DNA from: a bacterium CG_4_9_14_3_um_filter_65_15
Lineage (GTDB): Bacteria > Krumholzibacteriota > Krumholzibacteriia > LZORAL124-64-63
Assembly: GCA_002790835.1 (NCBI GenBank)
Contig: PFVX01000090.1
Coordinates: 45,543 to 109,542, forward strand
DNA length: 64,000 nt
Direction of reading: 5' to 3'
Under the pieces are notes generated by a model, which searched no databases, had not been told where the DNA came from, and saw only the letters and a list, made by a program, of their open reading frames with translations. The translations under genes were made by a program, and so were the position numbers. Below are positions 19,686 to 29,453 of the stretch, piece after piece. Positions within the stretch are counted from its first letter, which is position 1. Each line of letters opens with the position of its first letter.

Positions 19686-22577
19686 CTATTTAACGAGCAT
19701 CATGCGGCCCGTTCCGGTGAACTCTCCCGCCTGCAGGCGATAGAAATACACCCCGGTCGCCGCACCGCGGCCTGTGTCGTCCTGGCCATCCCAGATCACC
19801 GAACGCTGTCCGGCGGGCATGGTCTGGCCACCGACGAGGGTCCTCACCCTGCGGCCGGCCACATCGAAGACGTCCAGGTAGACTTTCGCGGCGCGCGGAA
19901 GGTCGAAGGAGATGTTCGTCAAGGGGTTGAACGGGTTGGGCGACGCGCCGCGCAGGGCGAATCCAGCCGGAAGGTCGGACGGGCGGTCTCCGTCTTCCCA
20001 GCCGCTCAGTTCCCAGTCGTCGACACGTCCGCCGGACTTGGCGACCGCCGATTTCTCGAAGGGGAACATGGCCTGGGCCGCTTCACCGTCGGCCGTGGAA
20101 ATCGTCAGCCGGTAGGAGTAGATCCCCGCCGGAGCGTTGGCCGGGACGTTCTGGATCAGGTTCAGCCACACGTAGTTACCGGCAGCCAGGTTCAGGACGG
20201 GAGTGGTCCGCACCGGGTAGACCACGCCGTTGGGCAGAACGGCCTCGAAGGCGGCGGAAACCGTCACCGGGTGGTCGACCGCCAAGCCCACCTGGTAGAC
20301 GAACTGACCGCCAGCGGGTGGGATCTGCACCGGAGGATTGAGCGGGGTCATGGCCAGATCCAGGCCGCTCCCGCCCCCATTCAGGCCCCAGATCTCCAGG
20401 TCGTCGATGTTCCAGCCGCAGTACTGGTAGCTGCCGTCGGTCGGGCCGATGGCCCAGGCCAGGTAGACCGACCCCTGGCCGTCGGCCTCGGCGCTGATGT
20501 CGTACGCGACCTGGGTCCATGCCGCGTCCTCGACCGTGGCTGTGTTCTGCCAGACGATGGAGTAGTTCACTCCGTCGTTGCTGACCGCGAAGGCCGCATG
20601 GTCGTACGAGGAGTTTTCGACCCCCAGCCAGCGCCAGAACTTCACCGTCACGGCACTCAACCGGGAGCAGTCGAAGGGACCGGAAACCATGTTGTACCGG
20701 CCCATGTTGGCGATGTAGTCACCGGCCAGGTTGAAACCGATGACGTTGGCGCCCGTGTGACCGCTGGTAGGATCGGGATTGCCGTGTTCGCCGCCGAGCC
20801 CCTGGGGAATGCCGTATTCCCAGCCGGTGTCCATGGTCCAGCCGGGATCGGTATCCATGTTGAAGCCGTACACCAGTTCGGGGATGCCCACCTGCAGGTT
20901 GACCGGACGGGTGGTGTCCCCGTCACCGTCGGTCAGATTCAGGAAGGTCACCGTTCCCACGTACCGGCCCAGCGACAGGGCTCCCGCCGCATCGTTGACG
21001 GCGATCATCACCGGAACCGAGCCGGCGGCGGGAATCGTCCCGGCTCCACCATTCACATCCAGCCAGGGCACATCGACGGTGACCTGGTAGGAAAGTTCGA
21101 CATCGCTCTTGTTCTCGAGGTTGTAGATCCGCTGCGAAGGCGTGAAGGGTCCGCCCTCATCACCCGTGACGGTGAATGCTCCGGGTGGCGTCACCACCAG
21201 ACCGGTGCGGCCCGGCACGAATGTGTCCAGCGAGGTCGCGCCGGTTCCGCTGGGGTCGAGATAGGCCGCCAGGAAGGGCCAGGAGCGGGAGAAGCGGCCG
21301 TACCAGTCGGAGGAGTTGTTGCCGCACGCGGCATACCCGCCGTGCAACTGCCCCACGATGTGATGGTTCTGATCGAACAGGGGCGACCCGGAGGAACCGG
21401 GCTCGGTGGTCCCCAGGTCCCAGTCCGTGATGCGGACGTGGGTCCCGTCCCCCGGTACGGTGTTGCCCAGATAGGACGTCGTGCTCGTGGGGTCGATTTC
21501 GAAACTGATGCTCTTCTCATCGGTGTTGGGATGATGGATGGCCACGGCCTGCACCGGATCGGCGCTGGTGTTGTCCCAGCCGGCCAGGCTCAACTCGTAT
21601 GCCGGATTGAGGGGGTCGTCCAACTCGACCAGGGTGAAATCGGAAGTGGAATTGCCGGCCAGGTACGTCGAGCCGGTGGAGAACTGGCTCAGGCTGCCGC
21701 CGCCCTGCTGACCGCAGACGGGGCTCTGGAAATTCCAGTACACGACCAGGGAAGCCGCGTTGCCCGTGTTGATCCCGCAGTGGTTGGCCGTCATGAAGAA
21801 CGGGGTCCCGTCGCCGGCCGTGTTGTTGACCAAAAATCCCGTGCAGAAGGTGCTGCCGCCGGTGGAGATCACACCCACCGAGGGGATCTCGTCGCGCCAA
21901 TCGTCCCCTTCGGGACAAATCACGTCGACGTTGCAGGAGCCCGACTTGTCGCTGAGATCCTCACCGAAATAACGGTAGCCGCGATTGACGGCGGTCAGTT
22001 CCAGCGCGTAGTCATGACGCGCCTCATCCGGCAGGACCAACTCGATGACCACGTCGTCGCCGAGAACCACAGGGGTCCACAACTGGCCGTGATCCTCGTT
22101 GTCCCGATCCGTGAACACCCGCACTCCGCGGGCGTCGGCGGCCGAGCGGGCGCCGGCGGGATAGATCGTCAAACGGCCGTACTTGGGCATCCGAAAGGAC
22201 GAGAACCCGAAGTTGAGGGACATCGCTCCCGGAGCCTGCACGCGATAACGCCACATGGCGAACGGACCGTCGAGGTCCTCCCACAGACCGCTGTTTTCCG
22301 GGCTGACCGAAACGGATGAGGGCAAGGCGAACCGGGGCGGCAGGCCCATGGCCTCCCGGTCGGAGTCCTCGGCCCGGGCGGCGGCGACATCCACGGGCTC
22401 GGCGGACAGGACCGGCAGGGTGGCGGCGTCCTGGACCGGTACGGCGTTGGCGACCGGACCTTCGATCGATTGCAGGTTGACGGCAGGCCGGGAAGCCAGG
22501 GCCGACGATCCGGCCAGCATCGCGAGAAGGCCGACCAACAGACCCATACGGAGCCACGAAAATTTCCTCGAAGACAT
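19686..22577 (-). CDS. Secreted trypsin-like (lysyl-endopeptidase-type) serine protease with FlgD tail
   Basis: 963 residues from the ATG at 22577 (GGGGGGAT ribosome site 4 bases upstream; signal peptide LLVGLLAMLAGSSALAS). After a propeptide-like beta region comes an S1-family catalytic domain resembling Achromobacter lysyl endopeptidase. The triad is His266 in FFMTANHCG, Asp313 in DFTLVELDD and Ser396 in GSSGSPLFD. A BACON/Ig-like domain (about 485-560) and a MAM/jelly-roll domain (about 575-720) follow, then another beta domain. The protein ends in PNPFNPLTNISFDL and a FlgD tail to RMMLVK. An extracellular role in protein degradation is likely. The divergent neighbour is a hemolysin-III protein. 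The earlier ATG at 22781 lacks a signal sequence. Confidence 0.92.
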   Translation of the reverse strand: MSSRKFSWLRMGLLVGLLAMLAGSSALASRPAVNLQSIEGPVANAVPVQDAATLPVLSAEPVDVAAARAEDSDREAMGLPPRFALPSSVSVSPENSGLWEDLDGPFAMWRYRVQAPGAMSLNFGFSSFRMPKYGRLTIYPAGARSAADARGVRVFTDRDNEDHGQLWTPVVLGDDVVIELVLPDEARHDYALELTAVNRGYRYFGEDLSDKSGSCNVDVICPEGDDWRDEIPSVGVISTGGSTFCTGFLVNNTAGDGTPFFMTANHCGINTGNAASLVVYWNFQSPVCGQQGGGSLSQFSTGSTYLAGNSTSDFTLVELDDPLNPAYELSLAGWDNTSADPVQAVAIHHPNTDEKSISFEIDPTSTTSYLGNTVPGDGTHVRITDWDLGTTEPGSSGSPLFDQNHHIVGQLHGGYAACGNNSSDWYGRFSRSWPFLAAYLDPSGTGATSLDTFVPGRTGLVVTPPGAFTVTGDEGGPFTPSQRIYNLENKSDVELSYQVTVDVPWLDVNGGAGTIPAAGSVPVMIAVNDAAGALSLGRYVGTVTFLNLTDGDGDTTRPVNLQVGIPELVYGFNMDTDPGWTMDTGWEYGIPQGLGGEHGNPDPTSGHTGANVIGFNLAGDYIANMGRYNMVSGPFDCSRLSAVTVKFWRWLGVENSSYDHAAFAVSNDGVNYSIVWQNTATVEDAAWTQVAYDISAEADGQGSVYLAWAIGPTDGSYQYCGWNIDDLEIWGLNGGGSGLDLAMTPLNPPVQIPPAGGQFVYQVGLAVDHPVTVSAAFEAVLPNGVVYPVRTTPVLNLAAGNYVWLNLIQNVPANAPAGIYSYRLTISTADGEAAQAMFPFEKSAVAKSGGRVDDWELSGWEDGDRPSDLPAGFALRGASPNPFNPLTNISFDLPRAAKVYLDVFDVAGRRVRTLVGGQTMPAGQRSVIWDGQDDTGRGAATGVYFYRLQAGEFTGTGRMMLVK

Positions 22578-22768
22578 GGATATCCCCCCATGCAAAATCA
22601 GGTGAAATGAGAATCGTATCGCGAGTCTACCGGATCGACCGGGCAAAATCCACCACACAATTTCATTATGTGGGATTTTTGTCGCTATGGTCGCCTCGAT
22701 TTTGCCCTGGTTTCCCGCCAAACAAGGGCTATAGTTGCATTTTACCCCATTCCCGGAGGGATCCTCTT

Positions 22769-23425
22769 TTGCGTGGTTCATTTGCCTATGAAGGATTCAC
22801 GACCGGCGAAGAGATCGCCCACGCCGTCACCCACGGCATCGGCGCTTTGGGGAGCCTGACGGGCCTGGTTGTGCTCCTGGTACGCGCCTCCCGCACCGGA
22901 GACGCGCGCCTGATCGTCGGAGTGGCCGTGTTCGGGACCTGCATGTTCCTGCTCTACACGGCCTCGACCCTGTACCACGCCCTGACCCCCGCACCCGCCA
23001 AACGGGTTTTCGAACTCATGGATCACGGGGCCATCTATCTCCTGATTGCCGGCACCTACACCCCATTTACCTTGAGTGTCCTGGGCGGGAGTTTGGGCTG
23101 GACCCTGTTCGGGATCAGCTGGGGATTGGCCGGGCTCGGTATCCTTTACGAGGTCGTCCTCAAGCGCCCGTCGAAGAAGCTCTCGCTGCTGTTCTACCTC
23201 CTGCTGGGATGGCTCATGGTGCTGGCCGTCAAGCCTCTGGTCGCGGCCTTGCCCACCCCGGCGCTGGCTCTGATCGGCGCAGGGGGTGTCGCCTACACCG
23301 GCGGCGCCGTTTTCTACGCCTGGCGGGGATTCCATTACCACCATGCGGTCTGGCATCTGCTGGTCCTGATCGGCACCCTGTGCCACTACCTGTGCGTGCT
23401 CTGGTACGTCGTTCCCGGAAGTTAG
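22769..23425 (+). CDS. Hemolysin III / PAQR-family membrane protein
   Basis: 218 residues from a TTG preceded by GGAGG (9 bases); this gives the usual family start FTTGEEIAHAVTHGIGALG. Seven membrane helices and the conserved metal-site motifs are present: STLYHA in helix 2 region, DHGAIYLLIAGTYTPF, and the C-terminal FHYHHAVWHLLVLIG. The His residues plus Asp match the zinc hydrolase site of adiponectin-receptor relatives. The bacterial role is unclear; 'hemolysin' is historical. A long upstream in-frame extension to 22607 has no family similarity. Confidence 0.9.
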   Translation: MRGSFAYEGFTTGEEIAHAVTHGIGALGSLTGLVVLLVRASRTGDARLIVGVAVFGTCMFLLYTASTLYHALTPAPAKRVFELMDHGAIYLLIAGTYTPFTLSVLGGSLGWTLFGISWGLAGLGILYEVVLKRPSKKLSLLFYLLLGWLMVLAVKPLVAALPTPALALIGAGGVAYTGGAVFYAWRGFHYHHAVWHLLVLIGTLCHYLCVLWYVVPGS

Positions 23426-23428
23426 GCC

Positions 23429-23641
23429 ATGTTCTTCCTCATCGGCTGGAACAAGCACAGCAGGGACCTGGGACCGGTGGGCGAACAGACCTGCGCCCAC
23501 TGCCACAACACCACCCGCTGGCGACGCGTGGAACTGTCCAACCGGCTGACGCTGTTTTTCATCCCCATCCTGACCACCGGACGCAGCCGCTGGGACATCT
23601 GTCCCATCTGCCAACGGGGATTCGAAGTTCCTGCGGAATAG
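23429..23641 (+). CDS. Small zinc-ribbon protein
   Basis: 70 residues, starting 3 bases after the hemolysin-III stop, so the pair is probably co-translated. Two Cys pairs, CAHCH near residue 22 and CPICQ near residue 60, form a zinc ribbon. In between, a hydrophobic stretch LTLFFIPILTTG and the N-terminal FFLIGWNKH match small zinc-ribbon proteins of unknown role. It may associate with the membrane. Confidence 0.8.
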   Translation: MFFLIGWNKHSRDLGPVGEQTCAHCHNTTRWRRVELSNRLTLFFIPILTTGRSRWDICPICQRGFEVPAE

Positions 23642-23677
23642 CTCGACCCACAAGCCCTCACACCCCAGGAGGCCGTC

Positions 23678-25321
23678 ATGAAATCGCTGGCAACACTGCT
23701 CGTCGTCCTCGCCCTGCAAGCCCTTCCGGCGACCGCCCAGGTCTGCGACATCCGTCTGGATCCGGATGGCAACGGTTTCGTGGACCAGGACAGCCTGTTC
23801 ACGGCCGTCTGTGACCTGCCGGCCCACTTCGCCCTGGGCGTGGTCAAGGCCGACGGCAGCTTGGCCCTGGCCGACCGGCACGAAGACCGCATCGTCTTCT
23901 TTTCCGAGCAGGGTGAACGAATCCGGGAACTGGAGTACCCCGCCTACGAGCCCTCGGCCCTGGCCTGGGACGGCACCCTGCTGGTGTCGGCGGACAGCGA
24001 AAACGGCAGGATCTATTTTCTCGACCCCAATAGCGGGGAATGTGTCCGCACCATCGAATCCCCCCTGACACCGGTGACGGGGCTGGCCTGTGACGATGAA
24101 GACCGGTTGTGGGTGAGCGCACGCGGCGCAGATGAACTGCAGCTCATCGATCCGCTTGACGGGACAACGCTGGCCTCGATCCCCGCTCCCTCGGCCAAAC
24201 TCACGGCCCTGGCCTTCGACCCCCAGGGATACCTGTGGGCAGCCAACGGCGCACAGGACCGGATCTACCTGGTGGATATCCGCACCGGTTACACCATTTT
24301 CTCCCTGGCGGCCCCGGGACCGGTGGTCAGCGGCCTGTGGCTGGACGGCGAGGTGCTCCTGGCGACCGACTACCAGACCGACCGGCTCTATCGCTGCAAC
24401 GTGTACGAGTTGACCGGAAAATGCGTGCGGTCGGATGCGCGGCGGGGGCAGGCCACCCTCTACAGCGAGGTCCAAAACCTCGGCCCGGGCGAAATCACCG
24501 GCGGCACCATGGTGTTGGCCGTACCGACAGGCGGCCCCAACCAGGAACTCGATACGGTCACCATGACCAGGGGGGCGAAACGCCACACCGACCAGTGGGA
24601 CCAGGAAGTCGCCGCGTACGAATTGGGACGCCTGGGGCCGGGCGAAAAGAAGTCCGTCCAGTTGACGGGAACCGGAACCTTCCACCGCATCTCATACAAG
24701 ATCTTCCCGCATCTGGTGGGGGGCCTGACCGAGATCCCCACAGACATCTCCGACAAGTACCTGGGCGATGCCGACAAGTACCGGGTCCAGGGGGAATTCA
24801 TCCAGCAGAAGGTAGCCGAGGTGGTCGGCGACGAGACCAACCCCTACTTCAAGGCCCGCAAGCTGTACGAATTCCTCATCGGGCGTATCAACTACCAGAT
24901 GGTCGGCGGCTGGGACATCGCACCGACCGTCATCGAGCGCGGCACCGGCTCGTGTTCCGAGTACACCTTTTCCATCGTCTCGCTTTGCCGGGCCGCCGGA
25001 ATCCCCGCCCGCTATGTCGGGGCCATGGTGCTGAGGGGGGAGGACGCCTCCATCGACACGGCCTACCACCGCTGGGCCGAAGTCTTCCTGCCGCGCATCG
25101 GCTGGGTGCCGGTGGACGTCAATGCCGGCGACCGGGAATGGCAGGGAGATCGCTGCTTCTCTTTCGGCGGTATCGCCAACCGCTTCCTGGTCACCACCCG
25201 CGGCGGCGGCGATTCCCGGTGGTTGAACTGGGGCTACAACGTGGAAACCCTTTACCGGACAAAGGGTAAGGCCAACGTGCGCACCGAGGGATTCGCGGAA
25301 TGGGACGTGGTTCGGCCCTGA
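23678..25321 (+). CDS. Secreted propeller-transglutaminase-like protein
   Basis: 547 residues with a signal peptide (LLVVLALQALPATAQ). Residues ~35-245 are NHL/SMP-like propeller blades (GSLALADRHEDRIVFFSEQG, GYLWAANGAQDRIYLVD). Then comes an Ig-like middle domain and a transglutaminase-core domain with an intact thiol triad: Cys426 (GTGSCSEYT), His464 (YHRWAEVFLP), Asp480 (WVPVDVN). Such domains act as cysteine proteases or cross-linkers. The protein lacks the FlgD tail carried by most other exported proteins here, so it probably stays periplasmic. It may belong with the preceding zinc-ribbon gene (36-base gap). Confidence 0.88.
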   Translation: MKSLATLLVVLALQALPATAQVCDIRLDPDGNGFVDQDSLFTAVCDLPAHFALGVVKADGSLALADRHEDRIVFFSEQGERIRELEYPAYEPSALAWDGTLLVSADSENGRIYFLDPNSGECVRTIESPLTPVTGLACDDEDRLWVSARGADELQLIDPLDGTTLASIPAPSAKLTALAFDPQGYLWAANGAQDRIYLVDIRTGYTIFSLAAPGPVVSGLWLDGEVLLATDYQTDRLYRCNVYELTGKCVRSDARRGQATLYSEVQNLGPGEITGGTMVLAVPTGGPNQELDTVTMTRGAKRHTDQWDQEVAAYELGRLGPGEKKSVQLTGTGTFHRISYKIFPHLVGGLTEIPTDISDKYLGDADKYRVQGEFIQQKVAEVVGDETNPYFKARKLYEFLIGRINYQMVGGWDIAPTVIERGTGSCSEYTFSIVSLCRAAGIPARYVGAMVLRGEDASIDTAYHRWAEVFLPRIGWVPVDVNAGDREWQGDRCFSFGGIANRFLVTTRGGGDSRWLNWGYNVETLYRTKGKANVRTEGFAEWDVVRP

Positions 25322-25368
25322 CCCATTTCGGACGATTTTTCGGGACCGACATGACAAAGAAAAAAACT

Positions 25369-25398
25369 TTGTCCCAAATGCCCTGTTTTTGATATCAT
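25369..25398 (+). promoter_or_regulatory. Candidate sigma-70 promoter of the M1 peptidase
   Basis: TTGTCC (25369-25374), an 18-base spacer and TATCAT (25393-25398) with an extended -10 TG at -2. It predicts a leader of about 155 bases before the peptidase start; I see no riboswitch-like fold in that leader. A hairpin GACAAAG/CTTTGTC (25353-25373) overlaps the -35. Confidence 0.5.
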
Positions 25399-25559
25399 GG
25401 CACGGTCGTAAGGTGTATCGGCACCCGTGAAAGACAACCATACCGGGGGAATTTTTCAGGCAAGCCCCTTGGTCTTGAGTTGCGCAGTTGTTTCGCGCTC
25501 CGGACCATTCTTGGCCCCTCAGCAAACTCCCGGTCGAACCTTGGAGTGGATCATCCGCA

Positions 25560-27656
25560 ATGCTCCGCAGGTTTCTCGCCAACCTATCCTGCGTCGTGCA
25601 ACCTGCTACGGTTGTGGTCGTCCTGCTGTGCGGACCGGCCATCGCACATGGGTCAGGCCAAAATGCCATGCCCGAGGTGTGGCCCCAGAGCTGCCTCATC
25701 GAAAGTGCCGACCCCTTCCTGCTGCAGCCGGCCGGCCCCGAAGCCCTGGGCATGCCCGTACCCGACGCCCGGCAGGATCTCTTCGACGTCCTCCACTACG
25801 GGCTGATATTGGAAGTCGTCCCCGCCGACACGCTGATCGCCGGTATAGTGACGATCGACTTCACCGCCCGGGACCAACCCGTCACGCAGATCGTTCTGGA
25901 CCTGAAGGACCGCATGACCTGCTTTAGCGTGACCATGACATCTCCCCTGCAGTCAGCCTTGACCTTTGTCCATTCGAGCGACCTGCTCGTCATCGATCTG
26001 CCCGAACCTCTGGGGCCGGGGGAGCCGGGAACCATCGCCGTGGCCTTTCTGGGTCATCCCGAACCTGAAGGTCTGTTTGGCTTCCGTATCGACTCCACGC
26101 CGGCCGGAGACCTTGTCCTGGCCACCGTCAGCGAGCCGTGGAGCGCGCGGTCATGGTGGCCGTGCAAGGACGACCTCACCGACAAGGCAACCTTCAGCGT
26201 TGATATCCGCGTTCCCGAAGGAATGACCGCCGTCTCCATCGGGAATCTGGTCGCCCAAAGCGACAACACCTTCTCCTGGGTGGAGACCGAGCCCATCCCC
26301 ACCTACCTGTTCAGCCTGACCGTCTCCAACTTCGCCGAACTGGTCGACGACTACCAGGGAACGGCCGGGGATTTCCCGCTGCATCATTACCTCTTTCCTG
26401 CCGATGCGGCGGCCGCCGAACTCGATCTCGCCGTCCTGCCGGACATGCTGGACTTCTGCGGCGGCCTGTTCGGGCCCTATCCCTTCACCGGGCAGCAATT
26501 CGGCATGACCGAATGCGTGTGGGACGAGGCCATGGAACACCCCACCGCCGTGACCTGGGGTGACGTGTTGGTCACCGGGGACGGACAATTCGAAACCATC
26601 GTGATGCACGAGCTGGCCCACATGTGGTTCGGGGACCTGGTCACGCCGACGGATTGGACCCAGGTCTGGCTCAACGAGGGGTTCGCGACCTACTGCGAGG
26701 CCCTGTGGGCCGAGCACCAATGGGGCCAGGCGGGTTTGCGCAGCTTCATGGGCGCCCACAACTGGGGCTTCGGGTACGGCTGGGACACCCTGGTGAAGAA
26801 CGCGGCGATTTCCGACCCCACCTACTACTTCAACCCCATCCCCTACAACAAGGGCGCCTGGGTCCTGCACATGCTGCGCCGCTGGGTCGGTGACGCCGAC
26901 TTCTTCACGATCCTGCGCAACTACCTCGAGGATCCGACTCTGCGCTTTGCCAACGCTTCCTCATCCGATTTCCAGCAACACTGCGAAGCCGTTTCGGGGC
27001 AGGATCTGGAGTGGTTCTTCCACCAGTGGCTGTACCGGAACAACCATCCCGTTTTTCGCATGGGTTGGTCGGAGGTTTGGCAGGACGGGCAGGATCAGGT
27101 GACCATTCGCCTGGAGCAGGTCCAGGATCCCGATCCCCTCGACGGCAACGCCCCGTACAAGGTTCAGGCGGACATCCGGCTGCGCGGCGCCGGTCTGGAC
27201 ACCATGGTGACGGTGGCCAATGATCAGGCCGATCAGATGTACACCTTCACCATGCCCGCCGTGGTCACGAGCGTGGACTTCGACCCGGATCTTTGGCTGC
27301 TGCACAAGATGGACGGCAGCCCCTATGTGGCCGGCACCCCCTCGGCGCCCCAGCCGGTCCGCCTGTTGGCGGCCTACCCGAATCCCTTCAACCCGCGTTG
27401 CAACATCCTCTGGGAGGCCGACGGCCCGACGCTCGACGTCGTGGAGATCTTCGACGTCGCAGGGCGGCGTATCCTGAAGAGGCTGCAGTCCACGGCCGGT
27501 CCGGGGCCGCGGGACTTCCTGTGGGACGGCAATGACGGCGCCGGCAAACCCCGCCCGTCGGGCACCTACCTCTACCGCATCACCAGCAGCGGCCGCGACG
27601 CCGAGGGCTCCTCCGGCACCTGGCTGCTGCGGGGCAAGATCCAGCTCGTGCGCTGA
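25560..27656 (+). CDS. Secreted M1-family aminopeptidase with FlgD tail
   Basis: About 698 residues from the ATG at 25560, which gives a signal peptide (TVVVVLLCGPAIAHG). The gluzincin site is complete: His350, Glu351, His354 in MHELAHMWFGD and Glu373 in LNEGFATY, with the correct 18-residue spacing. The exopeptidase GAMEN motif is replaced by DEAMEHPT, still with the Glu/His pair. After the catalytic and helical region (FFHQWLYRNNHPVF), the chain ends in YPNPFNPRCNILWEA and a FlgD tail (GRRILKRLQ ... GTYLYRIT ... QLVR). It would trim peptides made by the secreted proteases. It converges on the next operon with 9 bases between stops. Confidence 0.93.
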   Translation: MLRRFLANLSCVVQPATVVVVLLCGPAIAHGSGQNAMPEVWPQSCLIESADPFLLQPAGPEALGMPVPDARQDLFDVLHYGLILEVVPADTLIAGIVTIDFTARDQPVTQIVLDLKDRMTCFSVTMTSPLQSALTFVHSSDLLVIDLPEPLGPGEPGTIAVAFLGHPEPEGLFGFRIDSTPAGDLVLATVSEPWSARSWWPCKDDLTDKATFSVDIRVPEGMTAVSIGNLVAQSDNTFSWVETEPIPTYLFSLTVSNFAELVDDYQGTAGDFPLHHYLFPADAAAAELDLAVLPDMLDFCGGLFGPYPFTGQQFGMTECVWDEAMEHPTAVTWGDVLVTGDGQFETIVMHELAHMWFGDLVTPTDWTQVWLNEGFATYCEALWAEHQWGQAGLRSFMGAHNWGFGYGWDTLVKNAAISDPTYYFNPIPYNKGAWVLHMLRRWVGDADFFTILRNYLEDPTLRFANASSSDFQQHCEAVSGQDLEWFFHQWLYRNNHPVFRMGWSEVWQDGQDQVTIRLEQVQDPDPLDGNAPYKVQADIRLRGAGLDTMVTVANDQADQMYTFTMPAVVTSVDFDPDLWLLHKMDGSPYVAGTPSAPQPVRLLAAYPNPFNPRCNILWEADGPTLDVVEIFDVAGRRILKRLQSTAGPGPRDFLWDGNDGAGKPRPSGTYLYRITSSGRDAEGSSGTWLLRGKIQLVR

Positions 27657-27665
27657 TACTTCGGA

Positions 27666-29450
27666 TTATTTGACCAGAACGAGACGCCCCGCCGCCACGA
27701 GTCGGCCGTCGGCCATGACCCGGAAGGGATAGATCGCCGACGGCAGGCGTCGCCCCTGCGCATCGACGGCGTTCCAGGTCGTTGCAAGGCGCCCCGCAGA
27801 GGAACGGAGCGGAGGCGAGCGCCACACACGGCGGCCTTGCAGGTCGAAAATTTCCACCTGCGCTTCGGTGTCGACGGGGAGGTCCAGCCTGATCACCGTG
27901 CCGCCGTTGAACGGGTTGGGCGCAGCCCGGGCGCGCAAGGGAGCGACCACCGGCCCCACCGCCGAAGGCCCGTCCATCTCACGGATCCTGTCCACGGCGA
28001 TCCAACCGGACGCGGTGGTGTCCTCGTCCACGATGCGCAGACGAACCGATCGCCCCAGGAACGGCTCCACGTTCCACATCCGCTCCTGCAGCGGGTGACT
28101 CGCATAAGGCACCAGGCGATCCAACTCGATTGCGGTATCGGCATCCTCGAGGGAGATGTGGGTCGCCGCGCCGGTGCGGCCGCATATGGTCATCACCCCC
28201 AGGTAGCTGCGGTTCAGGACGAAGGGACGCGAGAGCAGCGACCCCACCGCATCGACCGCCTGGGTCGTCCCCGGAGATCCGATCCGGGTCAAAGGACCGC
28301 CGTAGTTCTCGCGGCTGCTGAACCAGCCGTGTCCCTCGGGCTGCTGGGCGAAATCTCCCCGCAGCACCGGGTTGTCGGCAAATGTGGGGACCGTGACGGT
28401 CGCCACACCGGTGCGCGTCGGCCAGTCGGCCAGGTAGTCGGCGACCGAGACCACCGGAGTCATGCCGCCGTCGTCGAAGCGCACGCTGTCGAACTTCACG
28501 GTGATGAACCAGGAATCGTCGCGGGGATCCTGGTCCTTGGCCAGACGCGCGAAAACATCCGGGCCGCCGGGGGAACCGAAGTGTTCGACCTCGGGCGCCC
28601 AGCCGGCATCGACGATGTCCCGCTGGGCCATGGTCCATCCCGAGGGGTCGGCGGCCACCATGTGGCTGACCGGAACGTGGGTGATGTTGGGATCCTGCTC
28701 GGTGAAGAACAGGTGATGCCAGCCCGCGCGCACCACGTACTGGGGACTCTCCAGGTCGTAGGTCGGGACGGGGCCGTCGTGGGTGTACAAGGCCCCGGCA
28801 TCCTGCCAGTTCACCAGATCCGTGGACACGGCACGGTGGATGATGGCCCGGCGGTATCCCGGATATCCGCCCAGACGCAGGGCCGCGGTGGACAGCATGT
28901 TCCACTGGGCGCCGTCGTGATAGAGGAAGGGATCGCGGAACGAGCTCCAGGCCTGGGAAGGCGACCAGCTGTAGACAAGACTGTCGGGCTCGAAGACCGG
29001 GTTGGCGGCGCTCTTGGTCCAGGATTCCAGGTCATCGGACCAGGCCAGGCAGGCGCGCTGCACCATCTTCGCCCCTACCCCCGTGTAGAGCATGGCCCAG
29101 CGCGAACTCTGGGTGTCGTAAACCACATCGGGAGCCCACATGGCCTCGGCATCCCACCAATCGGGTCCGGCGGTGAGCACGGGTCCCTGGATGTTCCAAT
29201 GCCGCAGGTCGGCAGAAACCGCGTGCCAGATCGTGTCGGCGGCGGCCGGATTCAGGGTCTGCTGGGGAAAGGAGTGGTAGAAGGCGTGGTAGAAACCCTG
29301 GTCTTCGATCAGACAGAAATCCCACACCTGGCGCCCCGGATGGACGAGGTAAGGCGTCTCGAAATCGAATTCCACCTGGGCGAGACCAATCGTCGTCATC
29401 GGCAGGAGCAGAAGGAAAAGCCAAGATGCGGTGCGCCATCGGTTGCTCAT
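27666..29450 (-). CDS. Secreted five-bladed-propeller glycosidase (GH32/GH43-like) with FlgD tail
   Basis: 594 residues with signal peptide (LFLLLLPMTTIGLAQ). Blades of a GH32/43/68/130-type propeller are recognisable: FYHAFYHSFP, AMWAPDVVYD, the transition-state motif FRDPFLY, and DLESPQYV in the place of the catalytic ECP of GH32. The pre-C-terminal jelly-roll (FVLNRSYLGVMTICGRTG ... SGWIAVDRI) resembles the beta-sandwich that follows levanase/invertase catalytic domains. The FlgD tail runs from PNPFNGGTVIRL to RLVLVK. It follows the alpha-barrel gene after 3 bases, so the two act together, probably on a fructan or similar glycan. Exact specificity is unknown. Confidence 0.82.
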   Translation of the reverse strand: MSNRWRTASWLFLLLLPMTTIGLAQVEFDFETPYLVHPGRQVWDFCLIEDQGFYHAFYHSFPQQTLNPAAADTIWHAVSADLRHWNIQGPVLTAGPDWWDAEAMWAPDVVYDTQSSRWAMLYTGVGAKMVQRACLAWSDDLESWTKSAANPVFEPDSLVYSWSPSQAWSSFRDPFLYHDGAQWNMLSTAALRLGGYPGYRRAIIHRAVSTDLVNWQDAGALYTHDGPVPTYDLESPQYVVRAGWHHLFFTEQDPNITHVPVSHMVAADPSGWTMAQRDIVDAGWAPEVEHFGSPGGPDVFARLAKDQDPRDDSWFITVKFDSVRFDDGGMTPVVSVADYLADWPTRTGVATVTVPTFADNPVLRGDFAQQPEGHGWFSSRENYGGPLTRIGSPGTTQAVDAVGSLLSRPFVLNRSYLGVMTICGRTGAATHISLEDADTAIELDRLVPYASHPLQERMWNVEPFLGRSVRLRIVDEDTTASGWIAVDRIREMDGPSAVGPVVAPLRARAAPNPFNGGTVIRLDLPVDTEAQVEIFDLQGRRVWRSPPLRSSAGRLATTWNAVDAQGRRLPSAIYPFRVMADGRLVAAGRLVLVK

Positions 29451-29453
29451 GAC

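Noticed and set aside
22607..22768. N-terminal extension of the hemolysin-III protein
   Set aside because: In frame but without family similarity; the TTG at 22769 with GGAGG upstream gives the canonical start.
25353..25373. GACAAAG/CTTTGTC hairpin as terminator of the transglutaminase gene
   Set aside because: Only a 7-base AT-rich stem with no T-run directly after it on the plus strand; it overlaps a better promoter candidate.
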